Made by a program: the position numbers and the translations under genes. The notes under the pieces were generated by a model. It did no database searches. It was not told the origin of the DNA and saw nothing but the letters and a program-made list of their open reading frames with translations. From NCBI GenBank assembly GCA_021806845.1, contig JAKAPV010000036.1, positions 1-16,351 of the forward strand: 16,351 bases of DNA, written 5' to 3'. This document shows, piece by piece, positions 8,331 through 13,895 of this stretch; position 1 is the stretch's first letter, and each line of letters starts with the position of its first letter. Source of the stretch: Bacillota bacterium. Its GTDB lineage: Bacteria; Bacillota; Sulfobacillia; JAJZYS01; JAJYTV01.

Positions 8331-8912
8331 GTGGAGAAGAAGTTGCACATCGTCGGCATGTCGGGAAGCCTGCGCAAGGCCTCCTTCAACAGAATGCTGC
8401 TGCAAGCCGCCGGCGAGTTGATGCCGAAGAACGCGGAGCTCGAAATCCTCGAAATCGGGCACCTGCCGTTCTACAACGAGGACCTCGATAGGGACGGCGC
8501 ACCCGCGCAGGTGCAGGAGTTCCGGCGCCGGGTGGCTGCGGCGGACGCCCTCCTCTTCGCGGTCACCGAGTACAACTACTCGATGAGCGCTGTACTCAAG
8601 AACGCCGTTGACTGGGCGAGCCGTCCCGTCGCGACCTCCGGCCTCAAGGGCAAGCCGGCAGCGGTGATGGGCGCATCGGGCGGCCAGTTCGGATCGGTGC
8701 GCGCGCAGCTGCACTTCCGGCATGTGGCGGTCTTCTGCGACATGCACATGGTGAACAAGCCCGAGATCATGGTCCGCGAGCCGGGCAAGAAGTTCGACGC
8801 GGAGGGGCGCCTGACGGATCCGGACACCCGGGCTCTCGTGGGGGAACTCGTGCAGGCGCTCTGCGACTGGACGCAGGTCCTGCAGCGGGGCCGCGCTTCG
8901 GCGAACGCCTAG
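8331..8912 (+). CDS. NADPH-dependent FMN reductase (flavodoxin-fold quinone/chromate/azo reductase family)
   Basis: A 193-residue cytoplasmic flavoprotein. GTG 8331 was chosen because AGGAGAG sits 6 bases upstream and the protein then begins at the family's usual first strand (KKLHIVGMSGSLR). The phosphate-binding loop GSLRKASFN spans 12-20. The flavin-contacting signature EYNYSMSAVLKNAVDWASRP spans 80-99, and GASGGQFGSVRAQ spans 114-126. This matches the YieF/ChrR/AzoR-like NAD(P)H:FMN family, which performs two-electron reduction of quinones, azo compounds or metal oxyanions. The physiological substrate cannot be read from sequence. It is divergent from the phosphoesterase operon and convergent with crcB, with only 3 bases between the stop codons. 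Confidence 0.9.
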   Translation: MEKKLHIVGMSGSLRKASFNRMLLQAAGELMPKNAELEILEIGHLPFYNEDLDRDGAPAQVQEFRRRVAAADALLFAVTEYNYSMSAVLKNAVDWASRPVATSGLKGKPAAVMGASGGQFGSVRAQLHFRHVAVFCDMHMVNKPEIMVREPGKKFDAEGRLTDPDTRALVGELVQALCDWTQVLQRGRASANA

Positions 8913-8915
8913 TCC

Positions 8916-9299
8916 CTACGGAAGCATCAGGCGCGCCGTGCCCTGCCCGAGCAGCGTCAGGAGTATGCCTAGGAGCGGCTCTCCCGCGCCGAACAGCGCC
9001 GCCTGGAGGAGGAGCCCAGAGCGCAGGAGCAGAGCCGCCTGGCCCATCATCGTGCCGAACGTGGTGAAGCCGCCGAGCAGTCCCGTCGTGGTCGCCAGCC
9101 GGATATGCGGAGGCGTGTGGGCGCGCTGGAAGAAGATCTCCATCACGATCCCGATCGCGAATGCTCCCGCAAGGTTGATTGTCAGCACATCGAGCGCCGC
9201 GCCTGGCAGGTGCGGCGCCGCCTGTTCCACGAGGAACCGCAGCACCGTGCCGATTGCCCCCCCGGCGCCGACGGCGAGGCTGTCGCGCAGCGCCCTCAT
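8916..9299 (-). CDS. crcB: Fluoride channel subunit CrcB/Fluc, divergent paralogue
   Basis: A 127-residue four-helix membrane protein of the Fluc family, which exports fluoride as a dual-topology dimer. Family motifs are GAGGAIGTVLRF (11-22), NLAGAFAIG (N42) and GLLGGFTTFGTMM (73-85). In canonical Fluc the last motif reads TTFSTF. Here the first Phe is kept (F81) and the second is Met (M84), whereas the neighbouring paralogue keeps both. ATG 9299 overlaps the upstream crcB stop as ATGA, so the two subunits are made together, as expected for a heterodimeric channel. Its weak SD suggests dependence on coupling. Confidence 0.9.
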   Translation of the reverse strand: MRALRDSLAVGAGGAIGTVLRFLVEQAAPHLPGAALDVLTINLAGAFAIGIVMEIFFQRAHTPPHIRLATTTGLLGGFTTFGTMMGQAALLLRSGLLLQAALFGAGEPLLGILLTLLGQGTARLMLP

Positions 9300-9649
9300 G
9301 CGATCGCCATCCCGAGCAGGGCCAGCGCCGCCCCGCCACCGACGTGCAGGACAAGGTTCCAGACCGCCTGACCGCGCTCTCCGGAGCGCAGGAGGGCGGC
9401 CGATTCATACGTGAATGTGGAGAACGTGGTGTAGGCGCCGAGAAACCCCGAGAGCAGCACAAGTGACACTGGGCGCGGCAGCGAGAGCGCCGCGGCGCCC
9501 GCGAGCAGGCCCGTCAGGAACGATCCCGTCCAGTTGATCGCCAGCGTTCCGTAGGGGAATTCCGACGGCGCGATCCGCGCGGCGGCGCGGCTTGTCCAGT
9601 ACCGGGCCAGGCTGCCGAGGACACCCGCGGCGGTGATCCAGAGAAGCAC
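9296..9649 (-). CDS. crcB: Fluoride channel subunit CrcB/Fluc
   Basis: A 117-residue four-helix membrane protein. GTG 9649 is preferred because a strong AGGAGG SD lies 10 bases upstream and the protein then begins at the first helix. A longer in-frame ORF to 9724 would add a non-family tail. Motifs are GVLGSLARYW (9-18), NWTGSFLTG (N39) and GFLGAYTTFSTFTYE (68-82), including both channel phenylalanines (F76, F79) and the central TTFST segment that binds the structural sodium. Together with the second crcB it probably forms a heterodimeric fluoride exporter. It is divergent from a DUF190 gene, a frequent neighbour of crcB. Confidence 0.93.
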   Translation of the reverse strand: MLLWITAAGVLGSLARYWTSRAAARIAPSEFPYGTLAINWTGSFLTGLLAGAAALSLPRPVSLVLLSGFLGAYTTFSTFTYESAALLRSGERGQAVWNLVLHVGGGAALALLGMAIA

Positions 9650-9676
9650 GGCGGGGTTTCCTCCTTGGATAGCGAA

Positions 9677-9705
9677 CCAATCTGCGCAGGAATCTATTGG
9701 CGCAG
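9677..9705. promoter_or_regulatory. Overlapping inverted repeats in the crcB/DUF190 divergent region
   Basis: The 89-base region between the divergent starts holds two mutually exclusive inverted repeats. CCAAT (9677-9681) pairs with ATTGG (9696-9700), and CTGCGC (9682-9687) pairs with GCGCAG (9700-9705). They could be an operator or alternative RNA folds. I could not match the region to the fluoride riboswitch consensus on either strand, nor find convincing -35/-10 pairs. Confidence 0.25.
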
Positions 9706-9738
9706 CGGGCAATACCCGGATCAAACGGGGGGATCGTC

Positions 9739-10122
9739 ATGGCTGGCCTGCCGCGCATCAGCGGCCCCGCGGAACGGCTCCGGATCTACGTCGGAGAGTC
9801 CGATACGTATCACGGCAAGGGCCTGTGGCACGCGATCATCCTGGCCGCCCGCAAGGCAGGACTCGCGGGCGCGACCGTCTGCCGGGCGATCGAGGGATTC
9901 GGCGCCTCGAGCCGCATCCACACCGCGGGACTTCTGGACCTTTCGTCCGACCTCCCGATCATCGTGGAGATCGTCGACTCCTCCGAGTATATCGAACGCT
10001 TCCTGCCAACGCTCCTGGAAATGGTCCGGGACGGCATGGTCACGAGAGAACCCGTTGCAGTCGCGCACTACGGGACGACTGCCGCAGCCGCTGGCGCGGC
10101 CCCGAAGGAGGAGTCGCAGTGA
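9739..10122 (+). CDS. DUF190 protein (fluoride-channel-associated, PII-like fold)
   Basis: A 127-residue small cytoplasmic protein. Family hallmarks are RLRIYVGESDTYHGK (13-27), GLAGATVCRAIEGFG (41-55), SSRIHTAGLLDLSSDLP (57-73) and IIVEIVD (74-80). DUF190 proteins have a ferredoxin/PII-like fold and commonly sit beside crcB; their biochemical role is not settled. ATG 9739 has a GGGGGGAT SD 6 bases upstream; the in-frame ATG at 9697 lacks one. It is divergent from the crcB pair. Its stop overlaps the GTG start of the following peroxiredoxin-like gene, so the two are translationally coupled. The Ala-rich tail after residue 112 encodes the next gene's AAGGAGGAG SD. Confidence 0.92.
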   Translation: MAGLPRISGPAERLRIYVGESDTYHGKGLWHAIILAARKAGLAGATVCRAIEGFGASSRIHTAGLLDLSSDLPIIVEIVDSSEYIERFLPTLLEMVRDGMVTREPVAVAHYGTTAAAAGAAPKEESQ

Positions 10123-10556
10123 GCATCCCACCGTTCTCGCTCCAGGACACGAGGGGAGACCTGGTTTCCGAGAAGGTGCTGGCGGACAGCGCTCCCGCCT
10201 TCCTCGTGCTGCTGCGCGGCTTCTCCTGACCCTACTGCCGCAAGGAGCTAGGTGAGCTCAAAGGCAGATACGAGGAGATCAAGGCCCGCGGCGTCAAGGT
10301 GTACGCATTCGGCCCGGACAGCCCGGCGGCATTCCGGCGCTACTTCGAAAAGGAAGCGCTGCCCTTCCCCGGCGTATCTGCGCCGCCGGAGCTACTAAGC
10401 GCCCTCGGACAGCAGTGGCGGCTGCTCGGATTCGGCCGGCAGCCAGCACTGATCGGACTCAAGGCTGACGGCACCGTCGGATACACGCATTTTGGAACGC
10501 GCCCGCAGGACCTGCCGGATCTCACGTCCGCCCTCGAGGCAATCGCCCCCCGCTGA
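10119..10556 (+). CDS. Peroxiredoxin-like (AhpC/TSA) protein with in-frame TGA at the redox Cys: candidate selenoprotein
   Basis: Reading TGA 10227-10229 as selenocysteine gives one continuous 145-residue thioredoxin-fold protein. The core is LLRGFSUPYCRKEL (U37, C40), where family members carry a GF(W)CPxC motif. Downstream regions also match the AhpC/TSA peroxiredoxin-like family: YEEIKARGVKVYAFGPDSP (51-69), FRRYFEKEALPFPG (72-85), GRQPALIGLKADG (106-118) and a YTHFG...DLP end. GTG 10119 overlaps the DUF190 stop (GTGA), with AAGGAGGAG 6-7 bases upstream, a very strong start. The frame stays open and family-like on both sides of the TGA. A SECIS-like hairpin begins 5 bases after it. Expected role: thiol/selenol peroxide or disulfide chemistry in the cytoplasm. 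The alternative is a pseudogene from TGC to TGA. Selenocysteine insertion genes are not in view. Confidence 0.75.
10235..10267 (+). promoter_or_regulatory. Candidate bacterial SECIS element
   Basis: A lower stem CTGCC (10235-10239) with GGCAG (10263-10267) and an upper stem GAGCT (10245-10249) with AGCTC (10255-10259) enclose the apical loop AGGTG (10250-10254). The stems are joined by a 5/3-base internal loop. The apical loop begins 21 bases after the in-frame TGA. Known bacterial SECIS elements lie directly downstream of the UGA inside the coding region and need G residues at the start of the apical loop; the E. coli fdhF loop is AGGUCU. The match is structural and was found by eye, without a folding calculation. 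Confidence 0.6.
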
Positions 10557-10680
10557 ATTCCGGCCGCAGCGTCCAGATCGTGCCGCATAGGCGTAACGTT
10601 GGCGCCGGGTACTGCGGCTTTCCGAACAGCCAGGACGTTTGTTGCTGCAACGGTGGGTGTTCTGGGTGGTCTAGCGGGCA

Positions 10681-10705
10681 GACGGCGCCTTCGTCGAGCG
10701 CCGTC
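10681..10705. repeat. 8-bp perfect stem-loop
   Basis: GACGGCGC (10681-10688) and GCGCCGTC (10698-10705) flank a 9-base loop. It lies 13 bases from a much larger hairpin that starts with the same GACGGCG core, so the two may be related repeat units. It sits in the 218-base convergent space between the peroxiredoxin-like and TM2 genes, where I support no coding gene. Confidence 0.4.
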
Positions 10706-10718
10706 GCAAAGGGTCGCA

Positions 10719-10757
10719 GACGGCGGAGGAGGGCCGAGAGGGCCCTCCTCCGCCGTC
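10719..10757. terminator. Perfect 17-bp stem-loop between convergent genes
   Basis: Left arm 10719-10735 and right arm 10741-10757 are exact reverse complements (GACGGCGGAGGAGGGCC and its partner) around a GAGAG loop. Lying between a plus-strand gene ending at 10556 and a minus-strand gene ending at 10775, it fits a bidirectional transcription barrier. Neither side has a long T-tract; the minus-strand side has only CCCTTTG. It could also be a structured RNA or a mobile hairpin repeat. Confidence 0.5.
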
Positions 10758-10774
10758 ATGTCAGCCCCGCCCGA

Positions 10775-11098
10775 TTACGCGTAACGGTGCACGAGCGGAC
10801 GGCCGTTCGCGTCTGTGGTCGCGTCGGTCGCGATCAGGATGATGTCTACGATCCACCAGATGCCGAGACCTCCGAGGGTGATGAGTTTCAGAATGCCGGT
10901 GCCGATCTTCCCGAGATAAAACCGGTCGACGCCAAGGTGGCCGAGAAAGCAGGAGAGGAGCAGCGCCACGAGCCAGTCTCGGGCACCGGGATCGTAAACC
11001 CCCTGGACCTGCTGGGCGGCGCCGCAGCGCGCACAGTATGCGGATCCCGGGACCAGCGTCTGGCCACAGCTGCGGCAGTATGTCGTCCCGTCGGGCAT
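10775..11098 (-). CDS. Zinc-ribbon and TM2 domain membrane protein
   Basis: A 107-residue protein. ATG 11098 has an AGGAGGAG SD about 6 bases upstream. The N-terminal zinc ribbon has two CxxC knuckles, YCRSCG (C8, C11) and YCARCG (C22, C25). After a short linker come two transmembrane helices separated by the TM2 signature, which includes GHLGVDRFYLGKIGTGILKL and the helix around GGLGIWWIVDIILIA. TM2 proteins are small two-helix membrane proteins with no settled function; the zinc ribbon suggests an interaction or sensing role. It lies 68 bases downstream of the GNAT gene on the same strand, with its own possible -10. Confidence 0.9.
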   Translation of the reverse strand: MPDGTTYCRSCGQTLVPGSAYCARCGAAQQVQGVYDPGARDWLVALLLSCFLGHLGVDRFYLGKIGTGILKLITLGGLGIWWIVDIILIATDATTDANGRPLVHRYA

Positions 11099-11151
11099 TG
11101 TCGCTCCTCCTAGCTCTCCGGTGCAGCGGCCGATCTGGCGCGTCTATTGTC

Positions 11152-11157
11152 AGTATA
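11152..11157 (-). promoter_or_regulatory. Putative -10 box (TATACT) of the TM2 gene
   Basis: On the minus strand TATACT (11157-11152) lies about 50 bases before the TM2 start. The upstream position for a -35 falls in the 3' end of the GNAT gene and is a poor match, so only the -10 is convincing. Confidence 0.3.
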
Positions 11158-11166
11158 CGGCAGCGG

Positions 11167-11763
11167 TCAGGGGACTGTACCGTCGCCAAGCGGCGGCGAG
11201 AGCTCCTGGTCGGCGCGGCGAGCGAAGATCATGTGGTCCTCCCAGCGTCCCGCGATCTTGAGGTATCCGGGTGCGTAGCCCTCCTTGCGGAAGGCATTTT
11301 TCTCCACGACCCTGCTCGACGCGATGTTCCACGGCATCACGGCCGCCTGCAGGCGGTGCAGCGCAAGCACGGAGAACCCCACCCCGCAGGCTATCCCCAG
11401 GGCCTCGCTCATCAGGCCCTGCCCAGTGTGCGCCTCGTCCATGGAGTAGCCGACATAGGCGTTCTGGAAGACGCCGCGGACCACGTTGTTGAGGTTGAGC
11501 TGTCCGATGAGCTTGCCGCCCTGACGCAGGAATACGCCGAAGTGGTAGCCATGGTCCCGGGTGGCGCGTTCGAGGAAGCCTGCGATCAGGGCTTCCTGCT
11601 CCGCGATCTGCAGGTCGCGCTCGTCCTGGGCCGGAGAGTATGGCCGATGGTATTCGAGGTTGCGCCTGCGATAGGCGAGCAGCTCCGGAGCGTGGGAGCG
11701 CTGCAAGAGCTCGAGGAAGACGCGTGAACCGCTGTAGCGACGCGTCGGCTCCGGTATGTGCAT
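11167..11763 (-). CDS. GNAT acetyltransferase, RimJ/RimL-like
   Basis: A 198-residue N-acetyltransferase. ATG 11763 was chosen because GGGGGGCG lies about 6-7 bases upstream and the protein then starts at the first family strand. The open frame extending to 12006 is low-complexity Arg/Pro and unlikely to be coding. The acetyl-CoA loop is HTGQGLMSEAL (112-122), and the C-terminal family signature runs from PWNIASSRVVEKNAFRK (145-160) to EGYAPGYLKIAGRWEDH. This pattern is typical of RimJ/RimL enzymes, which acetylate protein N-termini or small amines; the substrate here is unknown. No clear promoter was found upstream, where a degraded plus-strand gene begins 18 bases away. Confidence 0.9.
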   Translation of the reverse strand: MHIPEPTRRYSGSRVFLELLQRSHAPELLAYRRRNLEYHRPYSPAQDERDLQIAEQEALIAGFLERATRDHGYHFGVFLRQGGKLIGQLNLNNVVRGVFQNAYVGYSMDEAHTGQGLMSEALGIACGVGFSVLALHRLQAAVMPWNIASSRVVEKNAFRKEGYAPGYLKIAGRWEDHMIFARRADQELSPPLGDGTVP

Positions 11764-11780
11764 CTTTACGCCCCCCGGAG

Positions 11781-12002
11781 GTGTGGAAGGTCGGAACCGG
11801 CAAAATTCGCAGCGGGCCGACGGGTGTCCATTTGCAGTTCGCCCGCGCCTTGGCAGACCGGGCCGGCGTCCGGCATCCAAGCCAGTACAAGGAAATCCTA
11901 CGCCGAATTGCGTAGTGCGCTCAATCCCTCGGCGAACGCACGCTCGAGGACCCGGACGGCAACGGCTGGGTGATCCAGGAGGAGCGTCCCTTCGCAGGAT
12001 AG
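11781..12002 (+). pseudogene. Degraded gene with a single internal TAG; C-terminus resembles a glyoxalase (VOC) end
   Basis: One frame reads protein-like from about 11781 to the TAG at 11913-11915 (including GVHLQFARALADRAG and PSQYKEILRRIA). It then continues in the same frame after the TAG to a stop at 12000-12002. The second part contains SLGERTLEDPDGNGWVIQEE; DPDGN(G/x)W is the usual end of VOC/glyoxalase domains. A strong terminator follows 8 bases later, as expected for a real plus-strand gene. No start with a good SD is visible and the 5' part is missing or too diverged, so I read it as a remnant. CAG to TAG is the simplest single lesion. I do not recognise the first half. Confidence 0.4.
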
Positions 12003-12010
12003 GCACCGCG

Positions 12011-12047
12011 GCGCAAGCCCCCCGGTTCCGGAGGGCTTGCGCTTTTT
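12011..12047 (+). terminator. Strong rho-independent terminator
   Basis: GCGCAAGCCC (12011-12020) pairs perfectly with GGGCTTGCGC (12033-12042) and is followed by TTTTT (12043-12047). The inner bases can extend the stem past a single C-A mismatch. The T-run is on the plus strand only, so it terminates the degraded gene ending at 12002. It also insulates the convergent arsC end. Confidence 0.85.
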
Positions 12048-12085
12048 CTCACCTGCGCGCCTGGTTAGAAGATCAAGCCGGTGCG

Positions 12086-12502
12086 TCAGATCTCCTGCGC
12101 GAGGCGCTCCACCCGGCCGCGGATCTCGTCGCGGACGGTGCGGAACACGGCGAGAACTTCTTCCTCGCTGCCCTGCGCCCTTACAGGATCCGCAAGCGGC
12201 CAGTGCAGGCGGCGCACCTGTGGTGGCGTCAGCGGGCAGCGCTCCTCCGCATCGCCGCACAGCGTGACGGCGATGTCCGCGCCGCGAAGGCGCTCCGCGT
12301 CGATTGGACGGCTCTGCTGCATGGAGATATCCACCCCCACCTCCGCCATCACGCGGATCGCGTACGGGTTCACCCGCGAGGGTTCAAGACCACCGCTCAG
12401 CACGTCGCAGCGCTGGCCGAGCATCGTGCGGGCGAACCCTTCGGCCATCTGGCTGCGGCACGAGTTGCCGGTGCAAATGAAGTAGAGCAGGGGCTTATCC
12501 AT
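12086..12502 (-). CDS. arsC: Thioredoxin-coupled arsenate reductase ArsC (low-molecular-weight phosphatase fold)
   Basis: A 138-residue cytoplasmic enzyme reducing arsenate to arsenite. The phosphatase-type loop CTGNSCRSQMAEG has the nucleophile C10 and C15, and the redox pair is C82 and C89 in TLCGDAEERCP. This is the same 10/82/89 arrangement as the Staphylococcus/Bacillus thioredoxin-dependent ArsC. ATG 12502 has a GGGAGG SD 7-8 bases upstream; the longer frame to 12550 runs back into arsB and is not needed. It lies 19 bases after the arsB stop on the same strand, so the pump and reductase are co-transcribed. Confidence 0.95.
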   Translation of the reverse strand: MDKPLLYFICTGNSCRSQMAEGFARTMLGQRCDVLSGGLEPSRVNPYAIRVMAEVGVDISMQQSRPIDAERLRGADIAVTLCGDAEERCPLTPPQVRRLHWPLADPVRAQGSEEEVLAVFRTVRDEIRGRVERLAQEI

Positions 12503-12521
12503 TCTGGTGCCTCCCTCTCGG

Positions 12522-13814
12522 CTAGACTGCGGTGACCCCGTAGAGCGCAAGGAGAACGACGGCCAGGACTGGGAGCGTCAGGGTGATGCCGACACGAAAG
12601 TAGTAGCCCCACCCGATCTTCACGCCACGGCGCTCCAGGACATGGAGCCAGAGCAGCGTCGCGAGGGAGCCGATCGGAGTGATCTTCGGCCCGAGGTCGC
12701 TGCCGATGACGTTTGCCAGCGCGAGGGAGAGGCGCATCGAGCCCTGCACCCCGGAACCGTGGATGGCGAGTGCGTTGATCATCACCGTCGGCATGTTGTT
12801 CATCACGGAGGAGAGCCCCGCAGCGAGCCCGCCCGTGTAGAGGATGCCGAGCAGACGCCCGTGGCCGGATACCGCGCGCAGCGAATCGGCCAAAAATTGC
12901 GTCAGCCCGGCATTGCGCAAGCCGAACACGACGATGTACATCCCGATCGAGAACACGACGATCTTCCACGGGGCATCGCGCAAGATCTTCCGCACACTGA
13001 CCGCCGGGCTGCGGCGGGCCATGAGGAGCAGGAAGGCGGCCGCGCTGCCGGCGATCGCCGAAACCGGCAGGTGCAGCTCCTGGGTCAGGAAATACCCCAC
13101 CAGAAGGAACGTGAGAACACCCCAGGAAGCGCGGAAGAGTCGGCTGTCACGCACGGCTGCGAGCGGCGCTTTGATGTCCTCCGTCGCGACACGGACGGGG
13201 AGGTCCTTGCGAAAGAAGGCGTAGAGGACGAGGAGGCTCGCAAGCAGCGCAACGAGATCCACCGGCACCATCCGCAGGGCGTAGCTCGCGAATCCGATCC
13301 GGAAGTAGTCGGCCGAAACGATGTTGACGAGGTTCGAGACGATCAGCGGGAGCGACGTGGCGTCTGCGATGAAGCCGCCTGCCATCACGAAGGCCAGGAT
13401 CGCCGCAGGCGATAGGCGCAACGCTTTCACCTGCTCGTACACGATCGGGGTGAGGATGAGTGCCGCGCCGTCGTTGGCAAACAGGGCGGCGACCAGGGCC
13501 CCGAGCAGCAAGGTATAGAAGAAAAGGCGTGTGCCGCTGCCCCTCGCCAGCCGGGCCATGTGCAGCGCGGCCCATTCGAAGAATCCAATTGCGTCGAGCA
13601 CGAGGGAGATCACGATGAGTGCCACGAAGGTTAAGGTGGCGTCCCACACGAGGCCGACGACGGTCCCGACCTGGGAAACAGACACGATGCCAAGTGCGAC
13701 CGCCAGGACGCCGCCGACGGCTGCAGGCCACCCGATCGAGAGCCCTCGCGGCTGCCAGATGACGAGTGCAAGCACAAGGACGAAGAGGACGAAAGCAAGC
13801 AGCGGCTGGACCAA
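12522..13814 (-). CDS. arsB: Arsenite/antimonite efflux pump ArsB (ArsB/NhaD permease family)
   Basis: A 430-residue membrane protein with about a dozen hydrophobic helices, close to the roughly 429-residue size of classical ArsB. Recognisable stretches include LFANDGAALILTPIVYE (about 111-127), GGFIADATSLPLIVSNLVN (about 146-164) and, in the C-terminal half, SSVMNNMPTVMINALAI and ANVIGSDLGPKITPIGSLAT. These paired polar segments within helices are typical of ArsB. It extrudes arsenite across the membrane. TTG 13814 is supported by a perfect AGGAGGT SD 9 bases upstream. It is the first gene of arsB-arsC, divergent from arsR, with which it shares an 80-base regulatory region. Confidence 0.95.
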   Translation of the reverse strand: MVQPLLAFVLFVLVLALVIWQPRGLSIGWPAAVGGVLAVALGIVSVSQVGTVVGLVWDATLTFVALIVISLVLDAIGFFEWAALHMARLARGSGTRLFFYTLLLGALVAALFANDGAALILTPIVYEQVKALRLSPAAILAFVMAGGFIADATSLPLIVSNLVNIVSADYFRIGFASYALRMVPVDLVALLASLLVLYAFFRKDLPVRVATEDIKAPLAAVRDSRLFRASWGVLTFLLVGYFLTQELHLPVSAIAGSAAAFLLLMARRSPAVSVRKILRDAPWKIVVFSIGMYIVVFGLRNAGLTQFLADSLRAVSGHGRLLGILYTGGLAAGLSSVMNNMPTVMINALAIHGSGVQGSMRLSLALANVIGSDLGPKITPIGSLATLLWLHVLERRGVKIGWGYYFRVGITLTLPVLAVVLLALYGVTAV

Positions 13815-13878
13815 ACGGAAGTACCTCCTGGGGAGACTGCGTGCATGCCCCCGCCGAAAAGGGTATCATGTAGAACGA

Positions 13879-13895
13879 TATAAGTGAAGCCTTAT
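13879..13895 (+). promoter_or_regulatory. Putative arsR -10 box overlapped by an ArsR-type operator
   Basis: TATAAG (13879-13884) is a good -10, though no -35 matches at the usual distance. The inverted repeat ATAAG-N6-CTTAT (13880-13884 and 13891-13895) overlaps this -10 and reaches the first ATG of arsR. Binding there would block arsR transcription, the expected autorepression released by arsenite. It lies in the shared arsB/arsR intergenic region. Confidence 0.45.

Noticed and set aside
9650..9738. Fluoride (crcB) riboswitch
   Set aside because: Its conserved blocks were looked for on both strands and not found. A covariance search would settle it.
10119..10229. Truncated 36-codon peptide ending at the TGA, with the downstream part as a separate gene starting at GTG 10299
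   Set aside because: The downstream part has no SD and starts inside the thioredoxin fold. The two halves form one family-length protein in one frame.
10580..10759. Cysteine-rich plus-strand ORF (VCCCNGGC)
   Set aside because: It has no SD, turns into an Arg run through the 17-bp hairpin, and continues antisense to the TM2 gene.
11764..12006. 80-residue N-terminal extension of the GNAT protein
   Set aside because: It is low-complexity and Arg/Pro-rich, lacks family similarity, and lies upstream of a better ATG with an SD at 11763.
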